A DNA stretch of 49,180 nucleotides. Origin: Novosphingobium sp. (GTDB lineage: Bacteria; Pseudomonadota; Alphaproteobacteria; Sphingomonadales; Sphingomonadaceae). A program made the translations under genes and the position numbers. Positions 43,173-49,180 of this stretch are shown piece by piece; within the stretch, counting starts at the first letter, position 1, and the number at the start of each line of letters is the position of its first letter. The stretch is taken from NCBI RefSeq assembly GCF_024642085.1, contig NZ_JAHEBV010000018.1, forward strand, positions 1-49,180, written 5' to 3'. Under the pieces are notes generated by a model that saw only the letters and a program-made list of their open reading frames with translations, was not told where the DNA came from and ran no database searches.

Positions 43173-44083
43173 TCGATAACCCCGCGCCGCCGGAAACACG
43201 TTCTGCGGAAAATGCCGGACCTGAACAACCAGGCGGCGAACAGAAGGTTGACTGGTGGGCCGAACTGCGCGGCCTGGGATGGATGCTGCTGGCCGTGCTG
43301 GCCTTTCACAGCTTCATCGCCAAACCGTTCTACATACCGTCAATCTCGATGATGCCCAATCTGCTGGTGGGCGACAGGCTGGTCGTCTCCAAGTTTCCTT
43401 ACGGCTGGAACTGGGCTTCGGCCAGCTTCCACGTGCTGCCGCGCGGCAACTCGCGTCTCCTTCCCGGCACTCCGCAGTATGGCGATATCGTGATCGTTGT
43501 GCCGCGAAATCGCACGGATGATCTGATCAAGCGCGTCGTCGCCCTGCCAGGCGACCGCATTGCAATCATCAATGGCCAGATCGTGCTGAACGGCAAGCCG
43601 GTGCCCCAGCAAGAGATACCGAACGTGCAGCTTGCAGCGGATCCCCTTTTGCTGTGCGAGGACCGCACGCCAAGCTATTACTGCTATGACGAGTTCGCCC
43701 CCTACCACTCGCGCCTGCCATCGGGCCGGGAAGTCATCGAGCCGCCGATGCTGCGCGAAACGCTGCCCAATGGCGCTACGTACCTGATCATCCGCGATAA
43801 CCCTTATGGCCCGGAAAATGTCATGGCCGAACGCGTCGTACCTGCGGATCATGTCTTCCTGATGGGCGATAACCGCGATCATTCGGCCGACAGCCGTTTC
43901 AGCCTCGACAGTGACGGCTTGGGCGGGCCGGTTCCGCTGTCAGACATTGGTGGCCGGGCCGAGTTCATCACGTTTTCGCTCGACGGCAGCCAGACCTGGA
44001 ACCCGCTCAGTTTCTGGCACGCCTTGCGCCCGGGGCGCAGCTGGACCAGCCTGCGTCCGGAACATCAGGCAAAGGGACAATAA
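43169..44083 (+). CDS. lepB: Signal peptidase I
   Basis: LepB removes signal peptides on the periplasmic side of the inner membrane. The 304-residue protein has a membrane helix ([16 protein letters not shown]) and the nucleophile Ser in [19 protein letters not shown]. The catalytic Lys is in [14 protein letters not shown], followed by [15 protein letters not shown]. The usual S-M-x-P-T is S-M-M-P-N here. The last codon shares a base with the next ATG (TAATG). Confidence 0.95.
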   Translation: MIDNPAPPETRSAENAGPEQPGGEQKVDWWAELRGLGWMLLAVLAFHSFIAKPFYIPSISMMPNLLVGDRLVVSKFPYGWNWASASFHVLPRGNSRLLPGTPQYGDIVIVVPRNRTDDLIKRVVALPGDRIAIINGQIVLNGKPVPQQEIPNVQLAADPLLLCEDRTPSYYCYDEFAPYHSRLPSGREVIEPPMLRETLPNGATYLIIRDNPYGPENVMAERVVPADHVFLMGDNRDHSADSRFSLDSDGLGGPVPLSDIGGRAEFITFSLDGSQTWNPLSFWHALRPGRSWTSLRPEHQAKGQ

Positions 44084-45183
44084 TGGCAGATGCATCACCG
44101 CCGCGGCGCAGGACACGCAGGGCGCCTCCCGTCACCCTTGAAACCGCACCGCAAAGCGCCAGCCCGGCAGATTTTGCCGATCCGTTCGTTCGTACCGAGA
44201 TCAAGCGTGCGGCGGTGTGGATCGGGATGATCGTGCTGGTCGGGTTGGCAATCTATCAGGCCCAAGCCCTGCTGGTGATTTTCGGCGGCGTAGTCTTTGC
44301 CGCCATGATCGATGGCGGCGCCCGGCTGCTTGGACGGATCCTGCATATCGGTCGCGGCTGGCGCGTTACCATCGTCCTGCTGCTTGCCCTTGCCTTCATC
44401 GTCTGGCTGTTCATGTTCGCAGGTTCGCAAATTGCCGAGCAGGCCGCCCAGCTGCCAGCCGTTATCGAAGTGCAGACCGGCCGCGTGCTGACCTGGCTGG
44501 CTGGACACGGCTTCAAAGTCGACGTGAGTTCGGTCCAGGGTTTGCTTGAAAAAGCGATTGGCGGGATCGGCCAGCTGACCTCGGCGCTTGGCGGGGTTCT
44601 TGGCGGGCTGACCACGGCGTTTCTCATCGCGGTGCTGGGCATCTATTTTGCGGTAGAACCCGACCTTTACCGGCGGGGCCTGTCGTGGCTGCTTCCGGCA
44701 GGTGAGCGGTCGCGTTTTGCCGACATCGCCCAGACCATGGGCAAGACCCTGCGCCGCCTGCTGTTTGGCCGTTTAATCGGCATGGCGGTCGAAGGGGTAG
44801 CGACCTGGGTGATGCTGGCCGTCTACGGTGTGCCGATGTCCGCGCTGCTGGGCCTGCTGACCGGGCTGCTCGCCTTCCTGCCCAATATTGGCGCGCCGAT
44901 TTCTGGCTTGCTGATGGTGATGGTTGGCTTTTCTGGCGGAACCGAAATGGGCATATACTGCATCATCGTCTATGTCGTTGTGCAGACGGTGGACGGTAAT
45001 GTGATCGTGCCGATGATTGCCAAGAAAACCGCTGATCTGGCCCCTGCGCTGGTGCTGGGCGCTCAGCTCATCATGGGGGCCCTGTTTGGTATCCTGGGTC
45101 TGGCGCTGGCCGATCCCCTGGTCGCAATGATCAAGATACTGCTTGAAGAACGGTCACAGCGCAACGCCGATGCGGCGACGTAA
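44083..45183 (+). CDS. AI-2E family (PerM-like) membrane protein
   Basis: The 366-residue protein has about seven to eight hydrophobic segments arranged as in the AI-2E/PerM family. AVWIGMIVLVGLAIYQAQAL begins the first segment pair, and later stretches are LLTGLLAFLPNIGAPISGL, VVQTVDGNVIVPMIAKKTADL and PALVLGAQLIMGALFGILG. Members act as exporters or Na+/H+ antiporters in several bacteria. The transported substrate is not known here. It lies between lepB and the DUF3089 gene. Confidence 0.87.
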   Translation: MADASPPRRRTRRAPPVTLETAPQSASPADFADPFVRTEIKRAAVWIGMIVLVGLAIYQAQALLVIFGGVVFAAMIDGGARLLGRILHIGRGWRVTIVLLLALAFIVWLFMFAGSQIAEQAAQLPAVIEVQTGRVLTWLAGHGFKVDVSSVQGLLEKAIGGIGQLTSALGGVLGGLTTAFLIAVLGIYFAVEPDLYRRGLSWLLPAGERSRFADIAQTMGKTLRRLLFGRLIGMAVEGVATWVMLAVYGVPMSALLGLLTGLLAFLPNIGAPISGLLMVMVGFSGGTEMGIYCIIVYVVVQTVDGNVIVPMIAKKTADLAPALVLGAQLIMGALFGILGLALADPLVAMIKILLEERSQRNADAAT

Positions 45184-45185
45184 CA

Positions 45186-46295
45186 ATGGCCCGCAAGTTC
45201 CTTTATTTCATTGCCTTTTGTATCATCGTCTACATTGGCGGACGGCTTGCGCTGCAGTTCTATCCTGAACGGTTGAGCCAGGCGGCCTTTACTCCGTCCA
45301 CCAGATTTGAACCTCAACCCGCGCTTGCCGCCAATGCCTATGACGATCCGGGCATGTGGCTGGCCAAGCCCGGCATGGGATCGACTAATCCGGCGCTTTG
45401 GATGCCTGGTGATGTTATCCGGGATACCCCGGGGCCAATCGTTCCGGTGTTCTTCGTCCACCCGACAAGCTATGTGAAAAAGGACCATTGGAACGCCCCG
45501 CTGGACGATCGGGATGCACGCGCAATTTCGGAAACGATGGTCCGGGGCGAGGCTAGCGTGTTCAACGGTTCCGGCGAAATATGGGCACCGCGCTACCGTC
45601 AAGCCGCCGCCGGCGCCTTCATCACTGACCAGCCCGAAGCGCGCCAAGCGGTGGACCTTGCTTACCGCGACGTGGCCGAAGCGTTCGACGCCTTTGCCGC
45701 CCGGCTCAAACCCGGTGCGCCTTTCGCCATCGCCGGCCACAGTCAGGGCAGCTATCACATCAAGCGTTTGCTGGCCGACAAGGTCAAGCGAACGCCCCTC
45801 GCCAAGGGGCTGGTCGCTGCCTATGCAATTGGCTGGATCGTCGATTTGGATCATGATCTGAACGCGATGGGCCTGCCGGCCTGCCAAACACTGGAACAAA
45901 CCGGATGTATCGTCAGCTATGTCTCATTTGCCGATACTGCCGACGCCGGAATGATGCGCCGCGCCTATGAACGCTTGAGCGGCGTTGCAGGAGATGCCGC
46001 CGATGCGCCGCGCATTCTGTGTTCAAATCCGCTGACAGGCACGGTCGGCGGCGCCGCCCCGGCCAGCGCCAACGCCGGTTCGGCAGTGCCAGACCTGCAG
46101 ATGACCAAGGCCGCTCTAAAACCAGGTCTGGCCGGCGCGCGCTGCGCTGATGATGGCACCTTGCGCATCGGCGAAGGGCCCGACATGGGGCCTTATGTTC
46201 TGCCCGGCGGCAACTACCACGTGTACGATTATCTGCTGTTCTGGGCCAACCTTCGTAGCGATTTTCAACGCCGGGCAGCCGCGTGGAAACCCTGA
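45186..46295 (+). CDS. DUF3089 lipase-like alpha/beta hydrolase
   Basis: The 369-residue protein has one N-terminal membrane segment (FLYFIAFCIIVYIGGRLALQ) and then an extracytoplasmic alpha/beta hydrolase-like domain. PVFFVHPTSYVKKDHWNAP, the nucleophile elbow FAIAGHSQGSYHIKRL with Ser, and NYHVYDYLLFWANLR at the C-terminus (likely catalytic His) match the DUF3089 family. The substrate is unknown; family neighbours suggest lipids or esters. It begins two bases after the preceding stop, and ruvX starts inside its last codons. Confidence 0.85.
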   Translation: MARKFLYFIAFCIIVYIGGRLALQFYPERLSQAAFTPSTRFEPQPALAANAYDDPGMWLAKPGMGSTNPALWMPGDVIRDTPGPIVPVFFVHPTSYVKKDHWNAPLDDRDARAISETMVRGEASVFNGSGEIWAPRYRQAAAGAFITDQPEARQAVDLAYRDVAEAFDAFAARLKPGAPFAIAGHSQGSYHIKRLLADKVKRTPLAKGLVAAYAIGWIVDLDHDLNAMGLPACQTLEQTGCIVSYVSFADTADAGMMRRAYERLSGVAGDAADAPRILCSNPLTGTVGGAAPASANAGSAVPDLQMTKAALKPGLAGARCADDGTLRIGEGPDMGPYVLPGGNYHVYDYLLFWANLRSDFQRRAAAWKP

Positions 46296-46762
46296 TCACC
46301 ACCGACGTGGCGGCTTTTCGTGCGGCCTTGCCGGCGGGCGGCACATTGCTGGGCCTTGATCTTGGCACGCAGACAATCGGCACCGCGTTCTGCGATCCGG
46401 GCTGGCGCTTTGCCTCGCCCGCAAAAACGCTGAAGCGCGGCAAGTTTGGCGCCGACCGCGAGGCGCTGGCCGCGCTGGTTCGCGAGCGTGGCGCTGCGGG
46501 CGTGGTGATCGGCCTGCCGCTTAACATGGACGGCAGCGAAGGGCCGCGCAGCCAGTCCAGCCGGGCCTATGCCCGTAACGTAGCCCAAGCGCTGAACCTG
46601 CCGGTGCTGCTGTGGGACGAACGCTGGTCAACCGCCAGCGCCGAAGGTGCCTTGATCGCCCAGGACATGAGCCGCGCCAAACGCGCCAGCCGGATCGATT
46701 CGGCTGCGGCAGCAGTTATCCTTCAGGCGGCGACGGATGCCCTGACCGGCGGATTTGCCTAG
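46283..46762 (+). CDS. ruvX: Holliday junction resolvase-like protein RuvX (YqgF)
   Basis: RuvX/YqgF is an RNase H-fold nuclease involved in pre-16S rRNA 5' processing. The 159-residue product has LLGLDLGTQTIGTAFCD (first catalytic Asp) and VVIGLPLNMDGSEGPRSQ. WDERWSTASAE and a late Asp in SRIDSAAAAVILQ are also present. The start is GTG 46283, which overlaps the preceding gene by 13 bases. It is convergent with, and overlaps by four bases, the 300-residue cupin-like gene. Confidence 0.94.
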   Translation: METLITTDVAAFRAALPAGGTLLGLDLGTQTIGTAFCDPGWRFASPAKTLKRGKFGADREALAALVRERGAAGVVIGLPLNMDGSEGPRSQSSRAYARNVAQALNLPVLLWDERWSTASAEGALIAQDMSRAKRASRIDSAAAAVILQAATDALTGGFA

Positions 46763-47661
46763 AGCGCCAGTTCAGCGCGGCGGATTTTGGCTTCCATCGC
46801 TACCAGCCTGCTTCCCGACTTCTCCGCGTCGCGCCACAGCGCATCCTTTGCCGCTGCAGTACAGTCGCGCGCGGCCAGGGCATCCCATGTGTTTAGCCGC
46901 AGCCGGTCGCTCGGATGTCGCCGCGCAAAACGGTGGGCCAGATCCAGCGCTTCATCGCTGCCCAGCCCAATTGCGACCTTAAGGAACGCCTCGGTCGGCC
47001 CTGGCGACAGGATCGTCCCCACCGTACGCTGATCAAGATCGAAGCGGTACTGGTCAAACCAGCCCTGGCCGGCGTTAGTGTGCATTACGTTGAGCGATAC
47101 CGATAAGCTGTCAGCAGGATGCTGGGCATGGACATCTTTGTGGGCGCGGTAATGCAGCATGCGCCCCTGCTCCAGCCGCGAACGTTCGACAAAGCGCAGC
47201 GAGGGAACTGGCTCGCCGCGCCAACCAGTCACCTCGGCATAGTCAACCTCGTAATAATCGCTCCAATAACCCGGTCCGAAATATCCCAGGGTGAGAAAAT
47301 CAAAGTTGTGGTCGTGCGGCATGCCATAAACGAACGAAGCCGGCCCAGACGCTCGAACCATGTGTTCATCGGCCGACGGCCACAGGTTGGCGCGAATGAA
47401 GAATTGCCCCTGCGGCGGAACCAGCATGATCACTTGCGGGCCATAGGCATTTTCCAGGCTGTCATCACGATGACGATTGGCCAGTTCCTCCACCAGAATA
47501 TCCCCGAGGAAAGTCTTGTTATTACCCAATCGTTGCAGCCAGATTGCCGCATGGCGCAGGCTTGCTTCGTCACGGGGATCGAAACCATTTGCGGCGATGG
47601 CCTGCGCACACGCATCCAGGCCGGCAATACCGCTATCGGCGATGTCTAGTTGACGAGGCAT
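46759..47661 (-). CDS. Unknown protein with cupin/thiol-dioxygenase-like His core and helical C-terminus
   Basis: I do not recognise a named family. The 300-residue protein has an N-terminal helical part (residues 14-70). Residues 75-195 form a likely beta barrel holding H116-D-H118 (VYGMPHDHNFDFLTLGYF), a Tyr/Asp-rich stretch (GYWSDYYEVDYAEV) and H174/H178 in RAHKDVHAQHPADSLSVSLN. An H-x-H plus later His within strands is the three-His iron layout of cysteine-dioxygenase-type cupins. Residues 220-300 are helical. It is last of a three-gene run with a 49-residue peptide, and its ATG overlaps the previous stop by 16 bases. Enzyme activity is an inference. Confidence 0.75.
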   Translation of the reverse strand: MPRQLDIADSGIAGLDACAQAIAANGFDPRDEASLRHAAIWLQRLGNNKTFLGDILVEELANRHRDDSLENAYGPQVIMLVPPQGQFFIRANLWPSADEHMVRASGPASFVYGMPHDHNFDFLTLGYFGPGYWSDYYEVDYAEVTGWRGEPVPSLRFVERSRLEQGRMLHYRAHKDVHAQHPADSLSVSLNVMHTNAGQGWFDQYRFDLDQRTVGTILSPGPTEAFLKVAIGLGSDEALDLAHRFARRHPSDRLRLNTWDALAARDCTAAAKDALWRDAEKSGSRLVAMEAKIRRAELAL

Positions 47662-48626
47662 GGGTCAATCTCGCCAAGTTGCGGATGCGTCTCGATAAGC
47701 TGCGTACGCAGCGAGCCGGCATGCCTTGCCAGAGGATCGGTGGGATCTGCGGCAATACGGCATAGCGCAGTGAAACCCCGCCTGGTGTCGAGGCCAAGGC
47801 ATTCGCGCAGCACCTGCCAGCGCATGCCCGCGCTACCCTCTTCTTCAGCCATGGCGGCAAGCATGGGCGCGGCATCGGTTCGGCCCATCCGGCCAAGCAA
47901 TGCGGCTGTAAGCTCCCACCGGCTGTCGCGGGGTGATGCGGCGGATTGATGGAGCAAGGTGCCGTCCTCGATCGCATACTCGCGCGATACACCGTTGTTA
48001 TCGGTGCGCCGCTGCAGACGCAGCAAGACCAGGCACGAAGCGACGCGTTTGAACTGCACTGTCTGGGTCTGCCCTGATCGGCGTTGCACCATGCCTGGCA
48101 CCAAACGAAAATCGCTACGGCTCAGACCGGCATTATTGCTGCCGCAATCGTGGAGTGTGAACACGTCAGCCTCGGCCGATCCGGCCAGCACCGCATCCCA
48201 CGTTTCGCACGGCACGAAGCGCGCGGATGTTGGCGGCGCTGCCCGGGTCATGGCCTGTCCGTCAAACGCCAGTAACGACAGCACTGTAGTCCCGTGGCGC
48301 AACAAGGAAACCGAGGCTGTCGCATCATCAAGATAGTGGCGCAGCGGCGATTGACCAATCGGGTTGATCGAAAGTTCAGCCACAATCTGCGCTATCAGAT
48401 TGCCAGCGAACTGCGCCGCGGCATCTTCGCCGCTGGCAAACAATGTGGACAGGACCGGCAAGTCTTCAAGGTCAGCTCCGCACCCCCAGCGGACCAACTC
48501 GGCGTTCGCGGCACGGACCAGCGGCTCGGCATGCCACCTGTCCAGGGCGGCACCAAGAGCTGCCTGGGCACGGCGCTGCGGAGCATCGTCATTCCGCAGC
48601 GCCGCCAGTTCCGGACGGATCAACAC
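47646..48626 (-). CDS. Unknown 326-residue protein with helical-repeat-like C-terminus
   Basis: I do not recognise this protein. Residues 1-105 look helical (ELAALRNDDAPQRRAQAALG; DAAAQFAGNLIAQIVAEL). Residues 106-225 look like a beta domain (SVSLLRHGTTVLSLLAFDG; VQFKRVASCLVLLRLQRR) with Cys140, Cys161 and Cys198. Residues 233-312 look like HEAT-type helix pairs (SRWELTAALLGRMGRTDAA; RWQVLRECLGLD). The start is GTG 48626, 16 bases after the peptide gene's stop. The frame is open a further 15 codons but has no ATG there. It is probably a partner or processing protein of the peptide, by position only. Confidence 0.72.
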   Translation of the reverse strand: MLIRPELAALRNDDAPQRRAQAALGAALDRWHAEPLVRAANAELVRWGCGADLEDLPVLSTLFASGEDAAAQFAGNLIAQIVAELSINPIGQSPLRHYLDDATASVSLLRHGTTVLSLLAFDGQAMTRAAPPTSARFVPCETWDAVLAGSAEADVFTLHDCGSNNAGLSRSDFRLVPGMVQRRSGQTQTVQFKRVASCLVLLRLQRRTDNNGVSREYAIEDGTLLHQSAASPRDSRWELTAALLGRMGRTDAAPMLAAMAEEEGSAGMRWQVLRECLGLDTRRGFTALCRIAADPTDPLARHAGSLRTQLIETHPQLGEIDPCLVN

Positions 48627-48642
48627 CCGCGTCGATCCCGGT

Positions 48643-48792
48643 TCAGTGCGTGCATTCGTAGACGAATACCATCACCACGACCACAGAGTCGTCTTGGCTA
48701 AGCGCCTGTGCCGGGCGAGCCAGACTGCCGAAGACGCCGGTCAGGACATCAAGGTCAGGCAGGGCAGAAAGGTCGATTTTCGGAAGATTCAT
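48643..48792 (-). CDS. 49-residue peptide, candidate modified-peptide precursor
   Basis: ATG 48792 to TGA 48643 encodes 49 residues. GGGGA ends seven bases before the ATG, a good ribosome binding site. The N-terminal 23 residues (MNLPKIDLSALPDLDVLTG, then VFGS) are acidic and Leu/Pro-rich. After an Ala-rich join (LARPAQAL) come S-Q-D-D-S and a strongly hydrophobic C-terminus with four Val, Met, Val, Phe, Val, Tyr, ending ECTH, with a single Cys47. A leader/core layout is plausible. It is not a signal peptide, since the hydrophobic part is C-terminal. The two following genes start within 16 bases and by overlap. Confidence 0.72.
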   Translation of the reverse strand: MNLPKIDLSALPDLDVLTGVFGSLARPAQALSQDDSVVVVMVFVYECTH

Positions 48793-48873
48793 TTAGCGTC
48801 CCCATATTTTGCGGAGCCAATCGCTCCGTGTCCGCACAGGTCGCGAGTTCCGCCCTCAGACTGAAATTAAAAG

Positions 48874-48902
48874 ATTGTAATCGCCTTCTGCGCGCAGCAC
48901 AG
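48874..48902 (-). promoter_or_regulatory. Candidate promoter of the peptide operon
   Basis: On the minus strand TACAAT (48879-48874) is a near-consensus -10 in an AT-rich patch, with a weak -35 (CTGTGC at 48902-48897, 17-base spacer). The leader would be about 75 bases and contains the small hairpin CGGAGC/GCTCCG (48812-48817 with 48823-48828) just before the peptide's ribosome binding site. Confidence 0.35.
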
Positions 48903-48912
48903 GGTCGGCGCG

Positions 48913-49180
48913 ATGAATGCCCCCGACGAACCCAGAACCCTTTACGATACCGCGCCCGAGTTCGTGTTCGATCCGGCGCGTGCGGCCAAGATGATGACGC
49001 GGCATGGGCATGGCGGCTGGCTGGAATTGAAATATCATGCGCACGGCGCGGGCTGGTTTGAGCTGGAACTGCCCTGGCGTGATGAACTTGTCGGGGTGGC
49101 GGAAACCGGTGTGCTTGCCTCGGGTCCGATCATCAGCCTGATGGACAATGCCACTTCGATGTCGGTGTGGACCCTGACCG
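48913..49180 (+). CDS. PaaI-family hotdog-fold thioesterase, 5' part (3' end outside window)
   Basis: The visible 89 codons contain the strand-loop LELPWRDELVGVAETGVLAS and the hotdog helix start GPIISLMDNATSMSVW, which carries the Asp/Asn of the PaaI-type acyl-CoA thioesterase active site. The N-terminal 30 residues (EPRTLYDTAPEFVFDPARAA) are a lead-in. ATG 48913 is used. The gene is cut by the window end. It diverges from the peptide operon across 120 bases. Confidence 0.82.
   Translation, partial: MNAPDEPRTLYDTAPEFVFDPARAAKMMTRHGHGGWLELKYHAHGAGWFELELPWRDELVGVAETGVLASGPIISLMDNATSMSVWTLT

Noticed and set aside
1..49180. CRISPR arrays, insertion sequences, prophage, tRNA or rRNA genes
   Set aside because: I saw no regularly spaced direct repeats, transposase or integrase motifs, cloverleaf sequences or rRNA-like stretches.

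Overview
The window reads as chromosomal DNA of a high-GC alphaproteobacterium, most likely a member of the Sphingomonadales (Novosphingobium, Sphingomonas or a relative). This is inferred from gene content and order: a ctaC-ctaD-ctaB-ctaG-ctaE-DUF983-SURF1-thrC series, a pyrE/pdxJ/acpS/lepB series, a plant/alphaproteobacterial-type gshA and an rplU with an Ala/Lys-rich tail. Coding density is very high and many neighbouring genes overlap by 1-4 bases (ATGA, GTGA, TAATG, TGATG). I saw no tRNA, rRNA, transposase, prophage or CRISPR array.

Layout. 1-2.9 kb: 3' part of smc. 2.9-5.9 kb: soxR diverging from a VOC-family gene across an almost perfect sox box, then an SRAP (YedK-type) gene, a lipoprotein and ubiA. 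6.2-8.7 kb: rsmE, gshA and a small monooxygenase. 8.7-16.8 kb (all minus strand): alpha/beta hydrolase, glycosyltransferase, YfgM-like TPR protein, bamB, then a four-gene set joined by 4-base overlaps (ICMT-like membrane protein, polysaccharide deacetylase, FemAB/BioF2-like acyltransferase, GNAT). 16.8-25.6 kb: selO, astD, a lipoprotein, rarD, pyrC, ygfZ, a TetR/metal-dependent-hydrolase divergent pair with a palindromic operator, and a GNAT gene. 25.6-27.9 kb: rplU-rpmA with a hairpin-rich 3' region, diverging from a lipoprotein/FNR-type regulator pair. 27.9-40.1 kb (minus): the aa3 cytochrome oxidase structural and assembly genes, thrC, an RNA methyltransferase-like gene, folB and moaA-moaD-moaE. 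40.3-46.8 kb (plus): pyrE, a class C beta-lactamase-like hydrolase, pdxJ, acpS, lepB, an AI-2E-family permease, a DUF3089 lipase-like gene and ruvX.

46.8-48.8 kb (minus) is the least familiar part. A 49-residue peptide gene with a good ribosome binding site is followed at once by a 326-residue protein whose C-terminal third looks helical-repeat-like, and by a 300-residue protein with a His-x-His cupin/thiol-dioxygenase-like core. Its peptide has a soluble acidic N-terminal half and a Val-rich C-terminal half with one cysteine. I propose it as a candidate peptide-modification or peptide-partner system and do not assign a function. The window ends inside a divergent PaaI-type thioesterase gene.
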